The notes under the pieces were generated by a model. It had not been told where the DNA came from. It worked only from the letters and a program-made list of their open reading frames with translations, and ran no database searches. Of a stretch of DNA of 64,000 nucleotides, positions 47,312-55,682 are shown piece after piece. A program made the translations under genes and the position numbers. Each line of letters begins with the position of its first letter. The first letter of the stretch is position 1. The stretch comes from JBMNGN01 sp050949865 (GTDB lineage: Bacteria > Bacillota > Syntrophomonadia > Syntrophomonadales > Syntrophomonadaceae). The stretch lies in assembly GCA_050949865.1 (NCBI GenBank), contig JBMNGN010000005.1, positions 310,001 to 374,000 on the forward strand, written 5' to 3'.

Positions 47312-47560
47312 ATCTTTTTTGTCTAGGTGGCCTAATTTTTAATTGACATTAACAAAACATGAACCCCCTAGGCTTTAGCTGCAGGGAGAGGGCAATTGCT
47401 ACTTTTCGCAAAGCGTTTAATCATTAAATGTGAATGACCGCCTGTCTAGTTGACATACTATCATAAAAGCTATGTTCTAATTAAAAAACATGGCCTTTCT
47501 AGAAATTCTGGGTCACCTGCAGATGGGGTTATGGTGGTGTCGAACACTTCGTCTATCATT

Positions 47561-48409
47561 TTAAATTATTTTATTTCGTATCATGCTTGCTATGGTATCT
47601 ACTAAGGTCACAACCAACAAAATCAGCATCAGAATAACTATCATTTCCTGATATTTGAAAAGTCGCATACTGGTCATTAGTTCAAATCCAATACCCCCTG
47701 CCCCTACAATCCCTAAAATGGTTGAGGCCCTAAAATTCATTTCCCACCGGAATAGGGCAAGGGACACAAATTCAGGCAGAATTTGCGGTAGAATTGCATA
47801 ATTAATAACTTGTATTTTATTGGCACCAGTTGCATTTAACGCATCTAGCGGACCGGGGTCTACATTCTCGATGTAGTCAGCTAGAAATTTTCCCAACATA
47901 CCGCTGGAACTGACTCCAATTGCCAATACACCCGGGAAGGGACCTAATCCAACCGCTGCTACAAATATCAGTGCAAAAATGACTTCTGGTATAGCCCGGA
48001 GGGTATTTAGAATCAATCTGCTGGTTTGATAAACAACTAAATTAGGCGAAATATTAATAGCTGCCAACAATCCAAAAGGTATGGAAAGCAATATAGCCAA
48101 CATAGTCCCTAAAATAGATATTTGCACTGTTTCAATTATTGGGCTAATCATCCGAGGGGCTATGGAAAAATCCGGAGGCAGCATCCGGCTAACAATATCA
48201 GCTATTCCATGTGCGCCGGCCTGAAGTTTTATCAGGCTAAAGCTTGTACCTTGCGCACTCCACCATGTAATGGCTAAAAGGATGATTCCCCAAACAATAT
48301 ATTTGACTTTGCTGATTGGATCTCTCTTATATTGCACCACCAGAACTGTGTCAAATGCCCCTTTTTTTATTCTTTGCTTAATGCTCACAAGTATCCTGAG
48401 ATCCTCCAT
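47561..48409 (-). CDS. phnE: Phosphonate/phosphate-ester ABC permease PhnE
   Basis: A 282-residue inner-membrane permease with about six helices and the EAA loop near GVSSSGMLGKFLADYIENVDPG. It is the membrane part of an ABC importer with PhnC and PhnD, importing phosphonates or related oxyanions (phosphite or phosphate esters are also possible). The start overlaps the phnC stop. Confidence 0.9.
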   Translation of the reverse strand: MEDLRILVSIKQRIKKGAFDTVLVVQYKRDPISKVKYIVWGIILLAITWWSAQGTSFSLIKLQAGAHGIADIVSRMLPPDFSIAPRMISPIIETVQISILGTMLAILLSIPFGLLAAINISPNLVVYQTSRLILNTLRAIPEVIFALIFVAAVGLGPFPGVLAIGVSSSGMLGKFLADYIENVDPGPLDALNATGANKIQVINYAILPQILPEFVSLALFRWEMNFRASTILGIVGAGGIGFELMTSMRLFKYQEMIVILMLILLVVTLVDTIASMIRNKII

Positions 48410-49127
48410 ATATCAAATCAATGTCTATTTTCTCGATGTTATCAATCGGCTTATCGAACAAAATCCTACCCTCGCGGATTCCTATGACTCTATGGGCATA
48501 TTTGCGAGCCAATTCAACATTATGAAGACTTACAATCATGGTAATACCGTCTTCCTCATTTATCTCCTGCAAAATGTCCATTACCATTTCTGCCGAATAT
48601 GGATCCAGGCTGGCTACTGGTTCATCAGCCAGTACTATTTGGGGTTGCTGAACTAGAGCACGAGCAATGCCAACTCGCTGTTGCTGTCCACCACTGAGTT
48701 GATCTGCCCTGATGTATGCTTTTCCCGATAGGCCAACGCGCCCAATACAGGCCAGAGCCAATTCCACATCTTTTTTAGGAAACAGTTTCAAGCAGGTGGA
48801 TAGTGTATTGTTAAAAGCCAGCCTTCCGCAAAGAACATTTTGTAAAACGGTAAGACGTTTAACCAGATTATAGTTTTGAAATATCATACCGGTTTTTTGA
48901 CGGAAATGTTTGAGTTTTTTTGTATTATCGAGAGGCACGCCGTTAAATGACACTTCTCCCTCACTGGGTTCAACCAAACGATTAATGCAGCGGAGCAAGG
49001 TGCTTTTCCCTGCTCCACTTGGACCTAAAAGAACTGCAAATTCACCAGGCTTAATATTAAGGTTTACACTTTTCAGTGCCTGAACCTCTTGATTATAATT
49101 TTTGCTCACTCCGGATATACTGATCAT
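48378..49127 (-). CDS. phnC: Phosphonate ABC ATPase PhnC
   Basis: A 249-residue importer ATPase. Walker A GPSGAGKSTLLRC, signature LSGGQQQRVGIARAL, Walker B VLADEPVASLDP, H-loop in IVSLHNVELA. Between phnD and phnE on the same strand. Confidence 0.93.
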   Translation of the reverse strand: MISISGVSKNYNQEVQALKSVNLNIKPGEFAVLLGPSGAGKSTLLRCINRLVEPSEGEVSFNGVPLDNTKKLKHFRQKTGMIFQNYNLVKRLTVLQNVLCGRLAFNNTLSTCLKLFPKKDVELALACIGRVGLSGKAYIRADQLSGGQQQRVGIARALVQQPQIVLADEPVASLDPYSAEMVMDILQEINEEDGITMIVSLHNVELARKYAHRVIGIREGRILFDKPIDNIEKIDIDLIYGGSQDTCEH

Positions 49128-49140
49128 TGCTTACACAGCC

Positions 49141-50053
49141 TTAAATGTTTTTGGAAAGATCAAGGTTAATAAGTTTGACTGCTTCCCGGAGGGAATCCCA
49201 GTCTGAATCCTGGACCGGCTCAAAATGGGTGTTTTTTTCCATGAAGTCTTTTAAATTCTCAAAGTCTTCTTCAGGAATATTTAAAATCGCATCTTTAATC
49301 TTGTCTTTCAAGTCTTGGGGCAGATCTTTGCGCCAGGCCCAGGGTCCACCCGGGAATGGCTCTGATACATCAATAATCCTTACATCTTCTTCTACCAGGA
49401 TGCCTTGAGCTATGGCTCTCTCATACATATGTTTTACAATAGCTGCTGCGTCAACATTTTTGTTCTGTACAGCAGCTGCACAGGCATCATGCCCTCCTAC
49501 ATAAACCACGGAAGCTAAATCCACTTCAGGATCTATACCGTTATCAACCATAGCCATACGGGGTATGAGGTGTCCGCCGGTAGAAGCCGGATCTACAAAA
49601 GCAAAGGTTTTTCCTTTAAGATCGGGGATACTGTGAATATCACTATCTTTATGAACAATGATAAACGACTTGTAAAAAATCCCCTGTTCTTCAGTATATC
49701 CTGCTGCGAATGCCTCGGCGTTAGCTATATCTGCCGCCAAAACATAAGATAATGGGCCATAAGAGGCCAAGTCTATTTTACCGGCACGCATGGCTTCTAC
49801 AGTGCCAGCATAGTCATTAGCTACGAAAAGCTCCACTTCCATATCCAGTTTTTTAGCAAGGTAGTCCATAAAAGGCTGATATTGATCTTTTCTCTTCTGG
49901 ATTTCTTCTCCAGGAACTGCACCAACTCTTAATACTTTTATTTCATCTTTTTCAGCCGGCTCTTTAGCACCGCAACCTGCTAGGAACATAGTGAGCAGCA
50001 AAAACGGTCAGTAATAAAAATGTCAATGTTTTTTTACTTCTTGGTGTTTTCAA
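49141..50053 (-). pseudogene. phnD: Phosphonate-binding lipoprotein PhnD, frameshifted in its signal peptide
   Basis: Mature domain of about 286 residues is intact (VGAVPGEEIQKRKDQYQPFMDYLA, DLASYGPLSYVLAA, FVDPASTGGHLIPRMAM). The ideal start is TTG 50053, eight bases after AGGAGG, reading KTPRSKKTLTFLLLTVF; five T bases at 50000-50004 then throw the frame off. With four T the frame would run on into LLLTMFLAGCGAKEP, a textbook lipoprotein signal. The downstream frame can be reached only from a TTG at 50001 with no RBS. Sequencing error or phase variation are both possible. Confidence 0.82.
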
Positions 50054-50101
50054 TGTAATACCTCCTGATTTTTAAGTTATTTAGCCAAGTAAAGTGATTT
50101 T

Positions 50102-50874
50102 TTAGAGAAGCACTTCCCGGGCATAAGCCGCTGTTCGTAATATTTCATCCGGATCCCCTAGTTCAATCAAGAACCAACTGCAACTACTCTGCCCCAAGGC
50201 CTCTAAACGGAGTTTCATATCATCCTTGTTGGTGGGAGCAATATGAACTCCTATTTTATGCTCCTCATCAAAGCGCTCTATGTTATACACATGAGCACTG
50301 AGTATATATGGGGCTACTTCAGATATAAAAGCTATATCAGTAATAGTCCCATCCAAAACCACGGGTGAGGCCGCAACATGCCCAATATCAAGAGTAGCAC
50401 TAACCCCGGTATTCTTTATTAGATTCAAAAAACTCGAAGGGGTGTTGGTAAAGCCATAGGTTATATTTTCCAGGCAGGCCGTAATATCCTTAGCTGCAGC
50501 ATAGTCAGCCGCTTGCGCAAGATATTTAACTGCGTGTGCACATTTCATGTCATGGAGGGCAAAACGAGAACCTAAACATAAATGCACGATTATATGTTTC
50601 CCGCCCAATGCGTTAATTACATCAATACATTCTTTGATATGGTTTAAGGATTTTTCCGCATGCTCCTTATTCCGGTGGGCTAAATCCACTTTCCGAAACT
50701 GCAAATGATATCGTATCTCAAATCCTGAAGCAGCCAGGGCTTCCATGTTAGCCATATCATTCTTTAATGCTTGACTCGTTTCAGCCTGTACCGTGTATTC
50801 AATGCCGTCAAAATTGTGGAGCGTAGCAAAACTAATCAAATCCTTTGCCCTGAGTGCTGAATCTGCTGCTTAAA
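50102..50874 (-). CDS. TIM-barrel sugar-phosphate isomerase/epimerase, N-terminus truncated
   Basis: A xylose-isomerase-like TIM-barrel protein (AP-endonuclease-2 superfamily) of about 245-257 residues with KHIIVHLCLGSR, ACLENITYGF, ATLDIGHVAA, LSAHVYNI and a C-terminal WFLIELGDP. The frame is open from 50874, but a stop lies just upstream (TAA), the usual first strand is missing and the first residues (ALRAKDLISFATLHNFDGIEY) look like helix 1. Metal-site residues are present. Genes of this type are often near phosphonate or sugar-phosphate transport, as here. TTG at 50839 is the likely start if it is translated. Confidence 0.65.
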
Positions 50875-50903
50875 GCAAATAAAGGTTTTGTAGCAGATTC
50901 AGC
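50856..50903. repeat. 12-bp inverted repeat at the truncated 5' end
   Basis: GCTGAATCTGCT (50856-50867) and AGCAGATTCAGC (50892-50903), perfectly complementary with a 24-base loop. It overlaps the spot where the isomerase loses its N-terminus and lies 47 bases from the left IS end. Confidence 0.7.
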
Positions 50904-50950
50904 GACGTACCTTTGTATTTTAATAGCTCTCACCTCCTTTTTGTCAGTTA

Positions 50951-52483
50951 AGACTTTTGCATAATAGCCATGCCTCGAATTAGTGGGATTTTAATTACCC
51001 AGAAAAAGGACTTCACCCCCCATTTCGTCGAATTAGTAAGTGACACAAACAAACAATCCGTAGGAGGCGAAGTCACTTATGAATATTCGACAGAACTGCA
51101 TTTTCTCCTTTGAAGATGCTTTAAAAATGCAACCAAAATCCAGGCTTGAGAAAATAATCAATACCCTTGATTTACAACCAGTTCTTGCCATATTGAATAA
51201 GCCTGATAAGAGAAAGGGTGGACCAACACCATACCCAGCCGCTGCAATGTTAAATGCCCTGATTGCTATGAGGCTTACGAATATGACTACATTTACTTCA
51301 CTGGTTGAACGGCTTACTTACGACCCTCATCTCAGATATGTTTGCGGTTTTGAGCCATTTGGCACCGCGCCCAGTATATCGTGTTTCAGCCGGTTTTATG
51401 CGAAGCTTGCTGAGAGCGGTTGCTTGGAAACACTGTTTTCGTCACTGGTTAAACAAGCAGAGGATATGGGCCTTCTTGATCTTACTGCCGTTGCAATTGA
51501 TGCCACCAAAGTAGAAGCCTATGAAAAGTCCGTTCCCCGTAAGAATATCAGCCAGGATGGCAGTGCCGCTGATTGGGGTATTAAGAGTGACACCAACGGC
51601 AACCCCATCAAGTGGTTTGGGTACAAGCAATATATTGGCACCGATGTAAAATCAGGACTTCCTATAGCTATCAAGGTAACACCGGCCAATTGTTCTGATT
51701 CCAGCGTGGCTATGGACTTAGTGAAACCATGTTATGCAAATGTACAAACCCCCATAGAGTATTTCTTGATGGACGCTGGTTATGACCATCGTGAGATATA
51801 CTCTCTGATCAGGGATAAATACCATGCCCAGGCGATTATTGCGCTGAATAAACGAGGGGCCAAACAGCCCCAAGCCGGGTTTGACTGGGATGGGACCCCG
51901 ATCTGCTCTGCTGGTTATCGCATGGTATATTGGGGTTCCTATATGGGCGTAAATAAATTTAGATGCCCACATGTACTGGGTAAATGCGACTGTCCTTTTG
52001 GCTCTGCATGGTGTTCAAAGAGTAACTATGGAATGGTGGTTAAAACCAGAGTAAAGGACGATCCCCGGTTGTTCTCAACTCCCCATAGGGGGACGGCTAA
52101 CTGGCAGAAGTTATACAATATGCGTACCTACTCAGAGCGCTGTTTCAGCCGCTTTAAGGAGAACTTGGGATTAGAAACCGGGTTGAGGGTAAGAAAAATC
52201 AAGAAAGTTGAAGTCCATGCTTACCTTTGTGCCATAACCATGATTGCAGCTACAATAGCAGTCAATCAAGAAAGTAGTACCCAGTATCTAGCTGCTTAGT
52301 TCACATTTATTGGTTTATTAAAGAACGAACTACGTTAAAGGGGGTAGTCTGCCCTAATTCCGGAACTCCTAGCGTTTTGACCGTGGTTACAGGGCTAATT
52401 TAGGAATAAGGTGTATTTGCCATCTGCCGCCCATAAAACGTCTTGTATTATCAATAGCATTTTTCTGAGTTATGCAAAAGTCT
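50951..52483 (+). mobile_element. IS1182-like insertion sequence, complete
   Basis: Bounded by 14-bp perfect inverted repeats AGACTTTTGCATAA (50951-50964) and TTATGCAAAAGTCT (52470-52483). Contains one intact transposase gene. Shares its left end with the chimeric remnant at 26381. About 1.53 kb. Confidence 0.88.
51079..52299 (+). CDS. IS1182-like transposase
   Basis: A 406-residue DDE transposase (DUF772/DDE_Tnp_1 type). An N-terminal DUF772 region (FTSLVERLTYDPHLRYVCGF, PSISCFSRFY) is followed by VAIDATKVEAY, FLMDAGYDHREIYS and RTYSERCFSRFKENLG, the D, D and E of the core. Intact frame. A cysteine-rich region (CPHVLGKCDCPFGSAWC) lies before the last motif. Confidence 0.92.
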   Translation: MNIRQNCIFSFEDALKMQPKSRLEKIINTLDLQPVLAILNKPDKRKGGPTPYPAAAMLNALIAMRLTNMTTFTSLVERLTYDPHLRYVCGFEPFGTAPSISCFSRFYAKLAESGCLETLFSSLVKQAEDMGLLDLTAVAIDATKVEAYEKSVPRKNISQDGSAADWGIKSDTNGNPIKWFGYKQYIGTDVKSGLPIAIKVTPANCSDSSVAMDLVKPCYANVQTPIEYFLMDAGYDHREIYSLIRDKYHAQAIIALNKRGAKQPQAGFDWDGTPICSAGYRMVYWGSYMGVNKFRCPHVLGKCDCPFGSAWCSKSNYGMVVKTRVKDDPRLFSTPHRGTANWQKLYNMRTYSERCFSRFKENLGLETGLRVRKIKKVEVHAYLCAITMIAATIAVNQESSTQYLAA

Positions 52484-52794
52484 CGAATTATAATATTCTA
52501 TGCCAGAAAATATATTCCTCCTTTGTATATATTGTATAACAAAATATTATATATTCTTTTTCTCACGCTATTCCTATCGAAGGATATTGGACGGAGTGCT
52601 GTCATCGGGTTGGGTGTGCCCCCCGGGTTCTCCAACAATGAGGCATGAATGAACAGCGAAAAACAATATGACCCGGAAAGAATCAAAATAATTAATAGAT
52701 GATTTTTAGAAAAACGGGGAATACTGGATATGCCTGGTTATTTTTTAAATTAGTTTCAACATCCTCTGCACAATTTAAAATCTAGGGGATTTTT
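52300..52794. other. Non-coding gap, right end of the IS
   Basis: Contains the right arm of the IS to 52483. The remaining 311 bases before 52795 hold no recognised gene or RNA. Confidence 0.5.
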
Positions 52795-53268
52795 ATGAGC
52801 ATAGAAGTATTAATTCTAACTACAGCCTGGATCCTAACTATCATTATGCTTATTCTGCTGGTGCCCAAAAATCGCATCAGAGAAGCAATAGTCGTCTTTT
52901 TTTTCAAACAGTTTATAACCTGGATAATAGGCTTGACCGTCGCTGAATACAAGCTAATATCATACCCGGTCAGGCTGTTTAGCTATGCCAATAAAGCTAG
53001 TTTCACTTTTGAGTATTTTGTATATCCTGCGATTTGCGTGGTTTTCATACTGCATTATCCGGAAGGTAGAAGCAACCTAAGGAAGTTTCTGTACTATTTT
53101 AACTTCTCTACAGTCATGACCATTATAGAAATACTATGTGAAAGATACACCCGGATAATAGAATACATTCATTGGGAATGGTATATAACCTGGGTTACCC
53201 TTTTCGTAACTTTCTATATATCAAGAAAGTTTTATGTATGGTTCTTCAGTAAGGTGAAGGTAGAATAG
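52795..53268 (+). CDS. CBO0543-family membrane protein
   Basis: A 157-residue membrane protein with about five helices. The C-terminal stretch ERYTRIIEYIHWEWYITWVTLFVTFYISRKFY is typical of the CBO0543 family found in spore-forming Firmicutes. Function unknown. Start ATG 52795 with a weak AGGGG site. Confidence 0.65.
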   Translation: MSIEVLILTTAWILTIIMLILLVPKNRIREAIVVFFFKQFITWIIGLTVAEYKLISYPVRLFSYANKASFTFEYFVYPAICVVFILHYPEGRSNLRKFLYYFNFSTVMTIIEILCERYTRIIEYIHWEWYITWVTLFVTFYISRKFYVWFFSKVKVE

Positions 53269-53631
53269 CGGAAAGCCCTCCACAAATTTCACTCCCCAAA
53301 CCTTTGATGCAAATTTTAACCAACCTTAAGAATGCCGGGTATATAACCAAAAAAGATTAATACTTGCACCGCCAAAGACAATCTGGCTCTTGGGACCGGT
53401 GCTATTTATTTGGCAGCAAGGATGTGTCTTTTACGGACAACACCCTTTTTGCTTGACTAAATAAAGCCAATGACGTTTGGTTAGTCAAATAAATAAAGGA
53501 AATAAAAACTGGTAATTCGGCAATCGGATAATGCAATAATCATGGATTTATATCGCCCAGTTATATCACCCAGCCTATGGTACCAATAAGTGCAGTCAGG
53601 AATAGAATATGGGTAAAAAGGGGGGAGTACA
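53269..53631. other. Non-coding gap with hairpins
   Basis: 363 bases before the glucosaminidase. Holds an imperfect hairpin near 53418-53450 (AAGGATGTGTC / GGACAACACCCTT then a T-run), and an 8-bp inverted repeat TTGACTAA / TTAGTCAA (53453-53488) with an inner GCCAA / TTTGG pair. No known riboswitch class was recognised. Confidence 0.5.
53453..53488. repeat. Nested inverted repeat
   Basis: TTGACTAA ... TTAGTCAA with an inner short pair, 20-base loop; operator or RNA stem in the leader of the glucosaminidase gene. Confidence 0.5.
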
Positions 53632-54126
53632 TTGTCTGGCAAATTCATTTTTGAGGTTATCAAAGCTGCGGCCAAAATACAAAAAGATTATGGCTTACCG
53701 GCAGCTGCTATTACAGCTCAAGCCTGTCTTGAAACCGGTTTTGGCAAGTATGTTTCCAAAGATATGTTCACCGGAAAGTATAGCTATAACCTATTTAATA
53801 TTAAAGGCAGCGGTCCGGCTGGTTCGGTAACAGTTAAGACCTGGGAAGTATATAACGGAGTCAAGAAAACCATTTTGGCTAAATTCAGAGCCTACAACAA
53901 CTACGAAGAAAGCTTTGATGATTATGTTTCCCTAATAACCAGGAGCCAGCGGTATGCTCCCTGTTTAGCCGTAAAAGATGATCCGGATGAGTATGCCAGG
54001 CAGCTGCAGAATTGCGGTTATGCCACCGATCCAAAATACGCATTAAAACTTATTTCCATTATGGATAGCCATAAACTTAGAGAATTGGCTGAGGAGGTTG
54101 TTGGTACAGAAGATGGCCAAACTTAA
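53632..54126 (+). CDS. Glucosaminidase-domain (FlgJ/LytD-type) peptidoglycan hydrolase
   Basis: A 164-residue N-acetylglucosaminidase domain (PAAAITAQACLETGFGKY, NLFNIKGSGPAGS, YNNYEESFDDYVSLI, LQNCGYATDPKYALKL). The catalytic glutamate lies in ACLETGFG. There is no signal peptide, so it resembles phage/prophage endolysins or modular cell-wall enzymes released without Sec. Start TTG 53632 follows GGGGGGAGTACA. Confidence 0.85.
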   Translation: MSGKFIFEVIKAAAKIQKDYGLPAAAITAQACLETGFGKYVSKDMFTGKYSYNLFNIKGSGPAGSVTVKTWEVYNGVKKTILAKFRAYNNYEESFDDYVSLITRSQRYAPCLAVKDDPDEYARQLQNCGYATDPKYALKLISIMDSHKLRELAEEVVGTEDGQT

Positions 54127-54340
54127 GGCGGCATGGAACAAGTATCGGTTAAGTTGGGTAAACGGTGGTAGTTTTCCTGGTCGGGAATATATATATTACG
54201 ATAACCATGGTAATTTGGCTGCTAATACAGCCGAGCCATGGTTAATTATTGCCCGACCGCCATTTATAACAGGCTGCTGGAGAGATATCTTGTATGCTAA
54301 TTTTATTATTAAAGGAATCAGGGCCTTTGGCTGTATCTAA
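54113..54340 (+). CDS. Small hypothetical protein
   Basis: A 75-residue frame (MAKLKAAWNKYRLSWVNG..., REYIYYDNHGNLAAN, PWLIIARPPFITG) overlapping the glucosaminidase end by 14 bases. GAGGAGG lies about 15 bases upstream of the ATG, or directly upstream of an alternative TTG at 54098. No family recognised. It could be a real phage-type partner gene or a chance frame. Confidence 0.35.
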   Translation: MAKLKAAWNKYRLSWVNGGSFPGREYIYYDNHGNLAANTAEPWLIIARPPFITGCWRDILYANFIIKGIRAFGCI

Positions 54341-54430
54341 ATTTTAGTACTGATTCAAGGGGTTCAGTTTTTTATGTATAATTTAGGTAATTGAAAGCTA
54401 TAAAAGACGTGAAATTGGGGAGGTGGAGAA

Positions 54431-55417
54431 ATGTCACTGGAAATTATCCGTGGTGATATAACCAAAGTATGCGCTGATGCAATTGTAAATGCGGCAAACC
54501 CATCCTTGCTCGGGGGTGGAGGGGTCGATGGAGCAATCCATCGTGCTGCAGGGCCTGAGCTGTTGGAAGAATGCCGTACCCTTGGCGGATGTAAAACCGG
54601 GCAGGCCAAGATAACCGAGGGGTACAGGCTACCCGCAAAATACGTAATCCATACGGTTGGTCCAATTTGGCATGGCGGTAAAAGCAATGAAGAAAAGTTG
54701 CTGGCAGATTGTTATATGAACTCGCTTGCATTAGCGAAAGACTACAACCTGAAGAGTATTGCGTTTCCCTTAATATCCTCGGGTGCCTATGGATATCCCA
54801 AGGATAAAGCATTTAAAACTGCGATTTCGGTCATAGGGGAATTTCTTATGAGTAATGAAATGAAGGTTTATCTGGTTGTGTACGATAAGCCGGCATTTGT
54901 ATTGTCTGAGGGGCTGTTTTCCTCCATTGCACAGTATATTGATGATAAATATATAGAGGAACATCTTCAACGCCGAGACAGATTGGAAGAAAAGCATCAA
55001 TTAATAGGAGTAAATGAGTTTATTTCAGCCCCAATAATAGAACATAAAAGAAGTCTGGATGATGTAGTTAACCATATGGAGGAGACATTCTCACAAATGT
55101 TACTCCGTTTGATTGGTGAAAAAGGTATGACTGAAACAGAAACTTATAAAAAAGCCAATATAGATCGTAAGTTGTTTTCTAAAATAAGAAACGACATCAA
55201 TTATCAGCCAAGCAAGCCAACTGCAGTTGCTTTCGCCATAGCATTACAATTAAACCTTGATGAAACCAAAGATTTACTGCTTAAAGCTGGTTTTGCCCTC
55301 TCTCGCAGCAGTAAATTTGATCTCATCATTCAGTATTTCATCGAAAACGGCAATTATAATATCTTTGAAATCAATGAAGCCTTGTTTGCATTTGAGCAAA
55401 AATTGTTGGGGGTGTAA
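54431..55417 (+). CDS. Macro-domain protein with a C-terminal helical HTH-like domain
   Basis: A 328-residue protein. Residues 1-170 form an ADP-ribose-binding macro domain (LEIIRGDITKVCADAIVNAAN, GGGGVDGAIHRAAG, LPAKYVIHTVGP, SSGAYGYPKDKA), close to O-acetyl-ADP-ribose deacetylases. Residues about 215-328 are all-helical (SQMLLRLIGEKGMTETETY, NIDRKLFSKIRND, PTAVAFAIALQLNLDETKDLL) and look like a helix-turn-helix-type domain. It stands 265 bases upstream of the VWA/ARH gene, and both are on the strand of the cas operon. RBS GGGGAGGTGGAG. Confidence 0.82.
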   Translation: MSLEIIRGDITKVCADAIVNAANPSLLGGGGVDGAIHRAAGPELLEECRTLGGCKTGQAKITEGYRLPAKYVIHTVGPIWHGGKSNEEKLLADCYMNSLALAKDYNLKSIAFPLISSGAYGYPKDKAFKTAISVIGEFLMSNEMKVYLVVYDKPAFVLSEGLFSSIAQYIDDKYIEEHLQRRDRLEEKHQLIGVNEFISAPIIEHKRSLDDVVNHMEETFSQMLLRLIGEKGMTETETYKKANIDRKLFSKIRNDINYQPSKPTAVAFAIALQLNLDETKDLLLKAGFALSRSSKFDLIIQYFIENGNYNIFEINEALFAFEQKLLGV

Positions 55418-55682
55418 ATACGCATATACAGGATTTTCAGCGTTATCGAAGATTAGATACATGCAATCTGCCACTATATTGCTTTTCAAGAACTTATAGA
55501 CATTGTCAGAAGGTAACACCCTATGCTCCTATGGAAATAGGATGTTTCATTTTATAGGAGACCCTATTAGAAAGCTTCTTCAATAGAATATCAAATTCCT
55601 CAATATGTCGCTTGCCATGCGACCGATCCGTACCTGCGAAATGTTATCCTCGAATCACCAAAGATGATGGGAGGATAACCCC
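55418..55682. other. Intergenic spacer in the ADP-ribose pair
   Basis: No gene is supported in these 265 bases. A weak TATGCTCCTATGGAAATAGG-type stretch with TATAGGAG may be a promoter region; no clear terminator. Confidence 0.4.

Larger units (their letters stand above)
44957..47354 (+). mobile_element. IS21-family insertion sequence, complete
   Basis: About 2.4 kb with terminal repeats: left TGTTAATG then ATTAGGCCA (44957-44986), right the reverse complement (TGGCCTAAT then CATTAACA, ending 47354). A second inner copy of AGGCCACCT lies at 45001-45009, as is usual for IS21. It carries istA and istB overlapping by one base. Both genes are intact, so the element may still move. No target duplication was recognised. 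Confidence 0.88.

Noticed and set aside
52498..52686. A 62-codon frame on the minus strand near the right end of the IS
   Set aside because: Low-complexity, no ribosome binding site, most likely chance.
53269..53631. A possible cyclic-di-GMP (GEMM) or cyclic-di-AMP (ydaO) riboswitch
   Set aside because: Hairpins are present, but the conserved core sequences of those classes are not.
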